Assembly (NCBI RefSeq): GCF_020536995.1
Contig: NC_068366.1
Coordinates: 22,939,854 to 23,003,853, forward strand
Origin: Dreissena polymorpha
Lineage: Eukaryota; Mollusca; Bivalvia; Myida; Dreissenidae
Reading direction: 5' to 3'
Length of the DNA: 64,000 bases
Part shown: positions 39,445-51,188 of the stretch, piece by piece
Layout: each line of letters opens with the position of its first letter
Numbering within the stretch: the first letter of the stretch is position 1
The notes under the pieces: model-generated
What the model was told of the DNA's origin: nothing
What the model saw: only the letters and a program-made list of their open reading frames with translations
Database searches by the model: none
Translations under genes and position numbers: made by a program

Positions 39445-41754
39445 ATGCAACAAATGTCATTAAAGGAACTTATTCAAGATGTAGTACCATGTATGTATGC
39501 CAACAAGTAGGAATTGAATCATGCGGGATATTACAAAAGTTAACTTAATTATTTGACATATGTTTTTGGGAATTCAGAGTGTGGCTGGTGTGAAAGAGAT
39601 TCAAACAACAACGAAGTTTATTTTGAATCGACTTAACACATTAACAGGATGCGGAGAGGGCTGCACGTGGTTAGTCTTCCTATTAGCATTATGTTTCATC
39701 AATGTTTTTGTGTTTAATACGCAATGGTCGCATTTTATATTATGGTGAAAACTAAACATTTTTAATTGGCAAACGACAACTACAATGTATTTCATATAAT
39801 ATATGCGATAATTAAGGGTGTGTTGCGCCAGTTTAATACATCGATGACATTTGAACCCTATCACCGAGACAATGCTAATTTTCGGATATGGCGATGTTTA
39901 AGTACGTGTTTTAGGAACATTCCGGAACGTTTGTTTTTACACAGCTTTACTTTGAAAGAAAGGGTATATATATCAAAGGGTGTTTTCATTGTCGTCGTTT
40001 CCGCTGTAATTATGATATTTACATATAAACCAACATAGCAAACATTTTGAAATCGTACTTAAACATGAACATATTATTAGGATACGCAATTACGGACTTG
40101 CGGCTATGTCGGGCTTGTGGATTGTAATCTTGTTGTTATTTATTTTTAATTGTTTTGTTTTGGTTTCTTTTGTGTGACTAGTAATCATACCATCAAGCAT
40201 CATGGTATTTATTCAAAATGTGAACATTAATGCCCGAAATTGTGTAGTTTATTCGGCGAAATTGTTTATTTTGTAAAATATCGAATAGATAAGAGAAGTA
40301 CTTTTAAAAAGTTTGTCAAAATTATATTATTAAGTATTTTTTTAAATCTCAGTTACAAGGCTGAGATAGTTCGATTTGTATCGGTTAAAGATTATTAAAC
40401 ACAATTTCTTAATTATTATATTGTTGTTATCTAATGCATATGTGTTCATCCAATATAAATAGGTGTGCTGACGCTTAAAAACTACCGACACTTGTCTGCC
40501 AGGCAATTTTGATTAATTATTATAATACAGTTTGACACTCGTAAACATTAGGCAGTTTTAATGCACAAGTGCTTGTTCCGCAATTACAAATAAAATCATA
40601 ACAATGCCAGGGACCCTATGTTTTTATTTCATTTTTCACAAAATAGTTGTATGCATTATTTGCGAAAATAACATATTACTGGGAAAAAATCACCAAAAGT
40701 GACGCAACATTCCTATAGTTTAGAATAGAAATAATGGCAAGAACAATTAAATTTCAGGTACATTAAAAACACACATACAAATGCTTCAAACTGAACTGAC
40801 AACTATACGTGTGCAATGTTTGATTGAAATGTAGCGTTTATATTATGCTCACAATTTGACGTTAGTTTTATTTTAATTACCATTGTCTTCTACGCAATTT
40901 AAAATTACGCCATTTGCTTCACGTCTGTGACAGCATTGTACAACATTTCGTTTTGGCGTGTGGTATTGAGCAATATAAAATACAATCGTAACCTGCATAA
41001 CTATTGTTTTGTTCTTTGTAGTGGCTCATAACTCGAAGACCTCAAGACTGGTAAGTTGAAAAATAACTTTCATATTTTATATTGGCATTCTGTTCATGCA
41101 GTTATACTGAAGATTTTCAATTTTCGAACATAAATGTATCTTTTTTTCAATGCTTTAATAGACTTTCGGGATACTGACGTACGAATAAGTAAACTCCAAG
41201 CAGATGTAAACCATCTTCAAAATGAGGAGAGCGATGAGAAAAAATTGAAGCAAATCGAAGATAAAATAAGTGAACTGAAACAATCATTACTAACTCTACA
41301 GTCAGGTTATTCACAGCCGGGTGTTCAGGTACCTCGATATTCAACCGAGCCGGCAGGTGATGTGTCCTCTGTACTGGCAGGAGTGATCACAGCGGTTCGA
41401 AATCATGATTCATCGTCGAACAGTGCTCTTGGAACAATCTGGCGCGCGGACGGGTCACAAAACAATCTACCGAACGTAACTGTTGTCAATATTGGAATTC
41501 GAACGGGTGACCATCGGTCCACAATGCAAATCCCAAGGTGTGTAAGGCTAATACAGAACTGCGTTAAATTAAAACTAATTCATGCATAAGGAAACGAGGT
41601 AGTAATGTGTACATGGTATACATTTAGATGGCAATTTATTGAAACTTTATAAATTATAGACATGTGTGATATTAAACATTCGATTTGTAACACATGCATA
41701 CTTCGTTGTTGATATGACGTGTATATTACAGTGTGTTATGTCTCTATTGTTTAA

Positions 41755-41945
41755 GTCACCGTGGCGTAGTGGATACAGTGTCCGTATAGCGATTTGGAGG
41801 TCACAGGTTCGATCCCAACTGTGGGAGCGTTCTTTAGATCTTCCCCATAGACAACAAGTACTGCATCTAGTCCTAGGAAACGGAATCAAGAGCATTCAAA
41901 ATAAGCCTTAGGGTTTGAATGCAATCGCGTTATAATAAATAGAAG
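41755..41945 (+). mobile_element. tRNA-derived SINE in an intron of the vWA pseudogene
   Basis: It starts with gtcaccgtggcgtagtgg, containing a pol III A box (41762-41772), with a B box ggttcgatccc at 41806-41816. The spacing is right for a tRNA-related head. The following body includes acaagtact, tcctaggaaacgga, aataagcc and ends gcgttataataaatagaag, an A-rich tail. I recognise this body type from molluscan SINEs. It is inserted between exons 4 and 5 on the coding strand. Confidence 0.8.
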
Positions 41946-44900
41946 CAATTATAAACTTATGTTGTATACATTTAGCTCCTCAACATCGCCAAACGTGTCG
42001 ATACAACAATCGGCGTCGGCGGCATCGGCGCCAGTTAATCTGGCAGGTATCCAATCAGCACATAAAATGATTCGACTGTATAACGGAAAGGCTAGTATAC
42101 ATGATTATTAAAATACACGCTGTTATTAAAACCTAATCAACCAAATACTTGTTTGACATTTAAACTAACGTATACAAGCATCGGTATACTGTTTACAAAC
42201 AAATAAATGCCTAAGTGTGTATGTAGCCAAAAACACAGCAAAATGTAATTTGCATGGGTAAATGGCATTTCTTGGTATAGTTTTTTTTCCAATGCAAACC
42301 CTACATTTTCGAATATTTACTACAATATAACACACATGAAAATATATCAACTGTACATTATTGCTTGTATTATTTAGAAACAAACGTTATCCACCAAACA
42401 CATCGGGACTTCGTATATGATGACTATTGGAAGGCGTTATCGCAAAGTGAGCTGAAAAAAGGTTACTATTAGGTTTTATTACTTTTATCCGTGCTTACTT
42501 TCAATTCAAGATATAATTCAGTAAACTGTATTTATCAATCAATTCAGTACATACTAATTATACACATTTCGTTTGGTAACGAGCACAATCATGATAAACT
42601 TAATGGAGATATTTCTGCTTCTGTATTAATTTTGTCTAGTCGGACAACGGCAGTTCGATGCGTTACAATCATGTTGCAGTTTAATTGTGTAGGTTTTATA
42701 CAGAAGAGCGTATGTATTTGTATAAACATCCAATAAACAACTTATTTACTTTCTGAGATATTTTCAAAATTTGGTAATTTAAAAATATATGAAAAACCAG
42801 CACGATATTCACGCGTTTAATGTATTAATCATTTATAATGAAGGATGATCGTATTGCTGAATATAAGTATTCATGTTACGTATTAAACAATATAACATTT
42901 CATGTTGAAGCAAGTCAATTAACAAGCGATGAAGAAAGTATACGAACGGTTCTCTGTCTCGACATATCAGAGAGCATGGCTTCTGGGAACGCATGGTCGC
43001 AGGCCAAAACATTTGTGAACGAATTTCTTAATGGTAAAGTGTGTTAACTAACGTTGTTTATATATAAATAACTAGCACTGTTCGATAATACTATAAAATT
43101 GTTTGAAGATGTTTATTACATGCTAATCAAAATCATTTAATATGACCGTGTCAATATCATTTTCCATGGAAATGAATACGGCATTTTTTCTAGGCTTAGA
43201 AATGATGACAGCTCAATACGGGCGTTTCGGACTTACAAGGGAGTATGTCGGCGTAGTTACATTTGGTCACAAAACGCAATTACATCAACTTCCAACGTCA
43301 AACTACACGTTGATTCGGGAGGAAATAGGTAAAAGACCAATTGAAGACTATAATGTTTGCATGGATATAGTAATCTTAAACACGTTTTCGATTACTGTGT
43401 TTGAATTACTGTTTCAATTTGTATTTATATAGATAATCTTCGATTGGGTGGACCAAGTCCATTATATTGAGGCCTTTGGTTGAGTGTAGCAGGTGCTAGG
43501 TGTTGCAGAGGTAGGTATATATTATTTTATGAAGGACTTCGATCATATTATGAATACAATTCCGATGTCAATAATTTTTACATATTCGAATAAAATCAAT
43601 TAGAGCAATTCATATCTGATAACTTATGAATGAAAACATGTTGGCATGATGCTAATTCGTCATGTTTTTGAAGCCCTTGCTGCAACAGGTAGCGGGATCG
43701 TTATGAGTCCAAGGATTGTTGTTATAACAGACGGCAAACCCACGGAAACTTGGTTGAGAGCTGGACCCGACATCACAACGGAAACAGACAAGGCAATTAT
43801 TGCAAAACATAATATTTCACGAATACAAACATTACGTTTGGAATTCTCAATAAGCACAAGTCTTTATTTTGGTTAGTTTATAAATCTTGCATTCACAAAC
43901 TGACCATAACAGTTCAGTACCGTTCAAACACAAACTATATATGTATGAAAAATGAAATATTATATATTTTCGTCACCATGAAATTGTTTCGTATCCATCC
44001 ATTCTAGACATTGATGTCTTTGATGAGAGGTTTAGAAGAAATCGAAGACAAAGGCACGCCGGTATTTTTCGTCGGCGTTGGCGATTTTGACGATGTTTGA
44101 ACATTATTTGAAGCTAATAAAACTTATATACGGTTACCTGTCCATATGTTAATAATGAGGTTCAATAAAAAAACTAGGTTACGACATACATAGAACTTGT
44201 CTGTGTATTATCGACTTAGGTATAATGTACACCCTGATATCGCAAAGCTTTTACACTATCGGTCCCCGTTCCACATATCCATATTGTGTATACCAAGTAT
44301 TATAAAATCTTTCCCTTGTGCTTGTATTTTCCTGCCAAGCTCACGTAAGTTAAACTTAAAACAAACACAAATCGCTCAGTACTTTTTGGCATATGGCATA
44401 TTAAAATGTTAATATAGGTCGTTCAATGACTCATTTTCTGATTTAAAAAAACAAATGATGCAGTAGATCGTCTTTGTTTTGTAGAGCTTGTTAAAACTCG
44501 TCACTGCTTCCGAAAGGCGGAAGAAGCTGTTTGGCTACCAAGATGGACGGAGGTTAGCGAAGAGGAGTTTTTGTGTATATTGTCAAATTTGTCATTGTGT
44601 TCGTTTCCTTTGTTAGTAAAAAAGCATTAATATATCACGTCTCTTTAGGTAGAGCTAATTTCGAAAACAAAAATAAAAAAATCTAGCAATCAGAAATTAA
44701 ATACATTTAATTCACTGGTTTGTAAGATTTCAAAACAAATATATAATAAATTCGGTAAAGCCTAATGACCACAGGAAACACGTGCTTGAATAAATACAAC
44801 ATTGTTTATGTAAGTCACGCATATCAGAGTGATTTAAATTGTAAACATGCCTGTTTGATTAAATATCAATTTGATTCGATTCGCTCATGTAACCTTGATA

Positions 44901-47544
44901 TAGTGTAGACAAAAGCATCTCTGTTTGATGATTTGTCAATGGGCTTTATGCGCAGTTCTTCTGGGCTATCAATTGAGGATGAGGTAAATATCGCAACATA
45001 AATAGATTCATCGTTTCAAAAGCATGCGTTACTTAATGTTTGCTTTACCACTATTGCTGAACGGAGTAGCGTAAAAAAAATATCAAGTATGATTGAAATG
45101 CTGTTGCATCAATTGACTGCTAATTGCGTCTCACACATACGGAAACACAGTTGTCATTTTCAGTATGTGTAACTAACTTTTCATGAAGATTCCTACGAAC
45201 ATGTCTTCAAGTAAAAACGTGAGTTTGCATCATATTAATCATTTTAAAAATCTATAGTTATGCTGTAGTGCGTTTAGTTCATGAAGTCACATTTAATATT
45301 TTTCTGACACATACAGGCTATATAATGTCCCTTAATTTATTTCGTAGTGTTTTGTGTTCTTGAAGTCTAAAATCATGTTAAATCAACATTATGGAGTTTA
45401 CAGTGTGCAGTTTATACACCATGCATGTTATTGTTTCAAATGTATTGTGGTATATACACTCCGATATACACACCGCTGCTTTTCGATTCATTTAGGAGGA
45501 TATTCGAGACATTCAAGAAGTCTCAATGACACGGTTTCGAAATGAATAGGAAATAGAGACAAAGGTTTACGCTGAAAGCAAAAATGACGCTTTTCCGGTC
45601 ATTAGTTCCCGCGTGCGCCGTGGTCCCGACTGGGTGTGGGATAATCAAGACCATCATGGGCCTGGAACCGTCGTCGGTCACTCAGAAGATGGTTTGACCA
45701 TTTAAAGTCATTCCGTATCAACTTTGTATTGCCAAATGTATTGTTAGATATGGTAAATAATGATAACTATTGATTGAAGGGACATTTTACGATTATTTTC
45801 AATTGACATTTACTGTTCAAACCAGCTATATAAAGAATTATTAATACTTTTAAAACATATAAACTACTACATCATTTTCTTTCTTACTTGTTATTTTAGA
45901 TTTTAAAGTGTAGGTCACATGGGATTTCGATAACATGACCACCGTTTATCGGTATGGTCTAGGCGCATTTGACGTCATAGTGACAGACGCGCCACGTACG
46001 TTGAAACCAGGGAAGACAATGGCGGTCGGCTGTAGGGTGAAACCAGGTAATTAAAATAATGTTTAATGAAGATTGAATACAAATAATACATAAATGATGT
46101 ATGGCAATAAATAGAAATATCTATAAAGCAACACGATTGTGGCGTTGAAATTTATTTATTGTCATTTGTGTCGTAAAACGATAGACCATAGCTTCATCTT
46201 CTAAGAATAAAAAAGTCAAAACAACCACTACAATGCAAACTAACAAAGCCGCGAGTTATTTTTAGAATAAAACTCGTTTCTTTAACCGCCGAAAAGAATT
46301 CATTCACGAGTTTTAAAGCCAGTTACACTATCGGGTGTAAATGGTACTATATGGAATTCAAAATCGATCAAATGTGTTATTTTACTTTTGCCTATTTATT
46401 TGGAAAAAATTAGGCATATACTATTTATATTTTATCATCTTCAGGACAAAGCTTGCATATTATTTAGGGGAAATCAACGGTATTCCCTCTAAATATAAAC
46501 ATGTATTAATACAATTCACAATATCTCTTTGCAAGCAGCCATTTTGTCTTGTAACAGTGTTATTGAAACAGTAATATATTGACGGCATCATGAAGAATAA
46601 TACCAAAATAATTCATAAAAAAAGAATATAACCACGCCTAAGTAGTAGTACTTCAAGCATAATCTTACTGCAGCATTGTCACGTTATCGATTTTTCGCAT
46701 GGTCATATGGATGCAAAAAGGATATTTCATCCATAATGATTTTACAATGACTAATTTTACCGCGCCAGGTGAAAGTTCACTAGGCGATAGTGTTTTTAAA
46801 TATAAAATAAATCTATGCCAAAAAAATACAATAAGTGGACTATTTTTATTGTTTGCCCATCATTACTATGTATAACGCATCCGCAAACGGACCAATCAAG
46901 GTCGCATAACCTTGACCGCCAAATGACCCGCACAATACGTATTAAAGTGCTACACCCATGGAAGCACCTCGTTTGCACATTAAAAACATTTAAATATTCT
47001 TTTTATCTCGAAATTATTATGTGTTAGCATTGAGAAGAAAAAACCCCACACACACATAAATACATACTTTTCAATTTAAAAAAATTATGCGACAGTTTTA
47101 AGCCTATGATTGGCTATGATAAACTGTATTAAATAATGCAGTAGCGATTAATTGTTAGAATATTTCATTTTTAAATGTATAGGTCGAGATGCTAGAATGC
47201 TAGATGCTATATGGAGCGACATTGCCTTTTCCACCCAAGGAGTGGTTATACGTAAGGGCTCGCAAAAGGCACATGTAAGTCTCGTATGCCAAACTGCGTT
47301 AGTATTGTATGAAAAGTAACATGTGCATTTTAAATTTTAATTTGTGTTATGTCTTATCTTTACGTATTTCGTTTCAAAGGGACTTGTTCACATATTTTGG
47401 GTGTTTTAACATATGTCATTAGAAGCTTTAAATTGATAAATGTAAATATCAAAACTAAAAACCTCCAGTATAAAACAAGAATCTAATTTAATTCAGGTGC
47501 GCTGGGAGAATGGCAAGCGTGGAGATTACAGCTATGGCAAAGAT

Positions 47545-47781
47545 GGTCGATATGAAATAGAACTTTGGTGAGTGCTTGTTTCTCTTCCAATCAATAACAG
47601 TTTGCATATCCCAGTCATAAGAGGGTCAATATGAAATAGAATTATAGTGAGTGCTTCTTTCTCTTCCAATCAATAACAGTTTACATATCACAGTGAAATG
47701 ATGGTCGATATGAAATAGAAATATGGTGAGTGGATTTTTCTCTTCGAATCGAGAACAGTGTTCATATCACAGTAATAAATA
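47545..47781 (+). repeat. 79-bp triplication over the exon 18 donor of the vWA pseudogene
   Basis: Copies begin at 47545, 47624 and 47703. Each contains the exon end (ggtcgatatgaaatagaa) followed by a donor-like gtgag in copies 1 and 3 (agtgagtgc in copy 2) and 'ctcttccaatcaataacagt'. The first copy holds the exon used in the model. Confidence 0.88.
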
Positions 47782-48684
47782 TGTATCGTCGAAGTGGATA
47801 AAAAAATAACAGCGTATCAATTTTACATTTAACTAAGTTAATACTTAACAAAAGCTAGCAATAGTTGCATTATGATTAAACATGAAATATGCTGTGATAA
47901 AGAACTATTTAAACAAATCATCGTTGTCCATCAAGATCGGACATGATCGTAGAAGTGCAAACGTGTCCATTCATCGTTTCAGTACAACAGCGGTGCATTT
48001 CACGTGGCACTTTTGAACAAAAAAACAGGCTCATTGAATAAAGTAATTCTGATGTATTTTAAATTGCCATAAACAGAATAAAAATTTGTAGTGTATGCAC
48101 TAGTTAAAATTCTTAAGAAAAATTGTTTTAACAAGTTTTTTTGAAAAAAAAACAACAACACAACACCACGTACCGGACTGTTTACATCCTTTAACGTTTA
48201 ATCGGGAGCCCCACAAAGTCACGTGACCCTTCACATGTTAACCTTGAACAGATTCTGAAATGTCATTGGCATCAGTTAGATTTACTATATTTATTCGAGT
48301 AGCAAAAAAATATTGTGGAATTTAAACTGTCTGTTTAAAAAAAACAACATGTTATTTGAAATTGATATATCGCCTGCAAACAAACACAATGGTTCTAAAT
48401 GATACGCATGAGATGGTAAAATGAATTTGAAGGTATACATGTTAATAACTATAATCAAGAAAAACTTGGACTTACATCGGTGAGGTTAATGATAAGATCA
48501 GCGCATATTTATTAATGAATAAGGTTAATGCAAATATTAACGCATACGTAATTTATACTTTCGTTTTTTTTCCAGCATTTCGAATAATCAATACAATATC
48601 GTTGCATATGTTTGCCGTTACTCTTACCAGTGTTTAGCCAACCTGCAATGTGCATGCGTGGAAAATTCCGAGTGTAAACATTAA

Positions 48685-49389
48685 CACTCAACTAATTTGT
48701 ACTCTCAGCAGCTCGAGCGTCATTCGCAGCTTATCTTCTTGAAGACTTATCGAAAGAATCACCGAGCCAAATAATAATTTCCGGCGGGTGGATAGAATTT
48801 ATCTGCATCGTTTGAAGATGGTCTGATAGGGGAACTTTTGCGGGCGGTTCTTTGAATCCAGGGAGAACAATCATCCATCGAGCTCGACGTCCTCTATTGC
48901 TTTCGGATGGTTATTGATTCTGGTCGGATGGGGGTATCTCTACATCGTCGGAAGAGGAACCGGAGCAGCGGGACAGTGTAGGTGGTAGCTCAAAAAAACT
49001 AAGTTAACGTTAAACGTGCTGAGGAAACAGTTTTGGTCTCCGGGTGAACAGCTGGTGAAGTCTGGAAAAGCAATAAAGACGGCGCAGCGCGTTTGGAGCG
49101 GACGTATTTGGAGATTTTAAGCACTCCCTTGGTGGAGCAGCCTTGTCCTATCGACGGAATTACATCCAGTCCTGATTTGTCTTGTAATTGTCTACTTGGA
49201 TCAAAATTAGTTCTTCGGCGAATACCCGTTCAGCCCGGATATATTTGATCTGCTTTGGATCCTTTTTTCCAGCTGAAATTCCACAGGGTTAGGTCCGCAT
49301 CTAAGGCATTCAAGAAAGACGCTGATCGAACCTGTAATAAATTCGTACATAGAGACACAAACACACCGCTCGTCCATGGCGGGAATCAA
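48685..49389. other. Base-composition island downstream of the vWA pseudogene
   Basis: Noticeably richer in G and C than its flanks, with codon-like texture (ctctacatcgtcggaagagg; ggcgcagcgcgtttggagcg). No long uninterrupted frame and no known domain are found. It could be a decayed coding remnant of a transposable element or of a host gene. I cannot decide which. Confidence 0.35.
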
Positions 49390-49699
49390 GCAGTGATGTT
49401 ACCATATATTTATGGTATGAGCAATGCACTATTCTACATATAATTGTTCTATTTGGAATATACCTTACCTTTAAAAAAAGTGATTGGTCACCTTTTATTG
49501 TCTCAAACCTGGTTATTCAACGTAACCCTTTTTTTTCCATATAAGCAGTGATGTTACCATATATTTATGGTATTAGCAATGCACTCTTCTACATAAATTT
49601 GTTCTATTTGGAATATACCTTACCTTTTAAAAAAGTGATTGGCCACCCTTTGTTGTCTCAAAACTGAATAATCAACGTAATCATTTTTTTCCATATACA
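49390..49699. repeat. 155-bp tandem duplication
   Basis: Two copies starting with gcagtgatgttaccatatat at 49390 and 49545. They also share 'gttctatttggaatatacct' and 'aaaaaagtgattgg'. Copies differ at about a dozen positions, so the duplication is moderately old. Confidence 0.9.
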
Positions 49700-50480
49700 T
49701 TTGTCATTTCTTACTATCACTTAGCGCAAATATATCTTAATACTATTCATCAGAATCACTTATCAGTGAAGGTATACCGGTTTGAGTTTTATTGTTCGCA
49801 CTTTTCTAACAACTCGAAATGTGTCATTTTGTATTAGGAACATCCACTCGTCATAAGATACGTTCACAATGTAAATTAAATACCTTGCAGTGTTAATAAT
49901 CTGCTTCAAGTTAGTGTATGTCTTAGTTTTGTTCTCCTTGGTTTGAAACCTAGATTGGCACAGATTTCACCCTGACCTAATTATAGTATCATTAAAATTG
50001 ACTAACATTTTTTACTTCTAGAGTTGTAAAGAGTTTCGTTGTTTCAAGATGTAATGTGGTTAAATAATTGCTGACCTCACTTCAACCAATATAAACTGTG
50101 GCATATATAAAATGAAGATTAAGTTTCTTACAGAATTTTTGGGCGATAAATCTTATCAAATAATTAATCCTAAAATGTATTGTATAATATAACAAAAAGC
50201 CATTTTGCATGTATTTGCAATTGTATTCATACTTTAATTATAATACTACGTAAAGTTATTTTTCATTTACAGTTACTATGTACTTGAGTATCAATGTCAT
50301 GCATTTTTGACACATATTTTGTATTGTTCGTTTGGTGTTGTATTTTGAATCTCTTATACTGCAATGGAAATTTGAGGTAAATAAAACTTGACACATGAGA
50401 GACTACATTTTTTCACGTGCTTTTACTGTTGTTTTTTTTCATAACAGTTGGCAGCAGCAACAGAAGTAATAGAGGATATT
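49700..50480. other. Gene-free stretch
   Basis: AT-rich sequence. I see no gene, repeat or regulatory motif that I can support. Confidence 0.45.
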
Positions 50481-50810
50481 TGTTGAATTCGGTGGATTAT
50501 CGATTTTAATTCACGAGTGATCATAACAAATTAATGTTTTCTATGATCACTCGTGAATTAAAATCGATATTCCACCGAATCCAACACTTTTCTTTTTATT
50601 TTATGCTATTTTTCACAGTTTATATACATTGTTAAAGAGTTTAACTAAAGAATTCCGCTGGGATAATGACGCCATTTTGTCAAAAAATGACGTCATTTCA
50701 CAGTAAACAGTGTAAATTATCGATAATTTTCACTGTTTGAAACAGTGAAATTATCAGTTTTAATTCACAGATATTTCTCTATAAACCACCGGAAAGCATA
50801 AAATAAATAG
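50481..50810 (+). repeat. Foldback-headed element (better copy of the 9465-9885 family)
   Basis: A near-perfect hairpin opens it. Arms 50481-50525 and 50542-50586 (45 bp, two mismatches) both read inward through 'atcgattttaattcacgag'. The loop is 16 bp. The tail carries 'aaaaatgacgtcatttcaca', 'cactgtttgaaacagtg' and 'tctataaac..ccggaaagcat', as in the 9.5-kb copy. It is widespread in bivalves to my knowledge. Non-coding. Confidence 0.8.
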
Positions 50811-50811
50811 T

Positions 50812-51007
50812 AGTTGTATAATAACAGTAGTCATGGGAGTAAATATCGTATAGGCAGTAGTAGTCGTTGAAGAAGGAGCAGTAATAACTAGTAGTAGAAG
50901 TAGTAGTAGAAGAAGTTGAAGTTATTGTTGTTGATGTAGGAGAGGTTGTAGTAGTAAAAGTAGTAGTGGTTGTCTTAGTAGTAAACGTAGTAGTAGCACA
51001 CGTAGTA

Positions 51008-51076
<69 letters not shown>

Positions 51077-51188
51077 ACATTAGTGGTAGCAGAAGTAGTT
51101 GTAGTAGAAATTGAAGTAGGAGTTGTTGTAGTAGTAGTATCAGTAAAAGTATTATTGGTAATAGTAGCAGTAGTAAAAGTAGTAGCAA
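50812..51188. repeat. (AGT)n trinucleotide tract
   Basis: About 375 bp of agt/gta repeat, purest at 51000-51075 and degenerating on both sides. Poly-Thr, poly-Leu and poly-Val frames here are products of the simple repeat. Confidence 0.95.

Larger units (their letters stand above)
39445..48684 (+). pseudogene. Paralogue of the vWA + MIB/HERC2 gene with four in-frame stops, 19 exons
   Basis: Assembled exons: 39445-39480, 39578-39669, 41022-41050, 41162-41537, 41976-42046, 42378-42461, 42911-43033, 43194-43328, 43433-43510, 43674-43792, 44008-44094, 44485-44574, 44909-44983, 45189-45218, 45496-45691, 45900-46046, 47183-47274, 47497-47567, 48576-48684. They sum to 2040 nt in one continuous phase. 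Several exon lengths equal those of the minus-strand gene exactly (29, 123, 119, 87, 90, 147 nt). Domains match: coiled coil (LQADVNHLQNEESDEKKL), an extra Ser/Pro linker from exons 4-5, vWA (DISES, GGPSP, TDG), MIB/HERC2 (SRVRRGPDWVW, GPGTV, VTWD) and a second MIB-like unit (VRWENG). In-frame stops are TAA 41029-41031, TGA 43468-43470 (Gly in the paralogue), TAG 45547-45549 and TAG 45911-45913. The donor after 43792 reads GC instead of GT. The C-terminus is Cys-rich and unlike the paralogue. Exon 1 is tentative. I infer a recently inactivated copy. Confidence 0.78.

Noticed and set aside
41755-41830. tRNA gene
   Set aside because: A and B boxes are present, but the arms do not fold into a clean cloverleaf and a molluscan SINE body follows directly.
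43468-43470. TGA read as selenocysteine
   Set aside because: The paralogue has glycine there, no SECIS-like context was noticed, and three other stops (TAA, TAG, TAG) interrupt the same gene.
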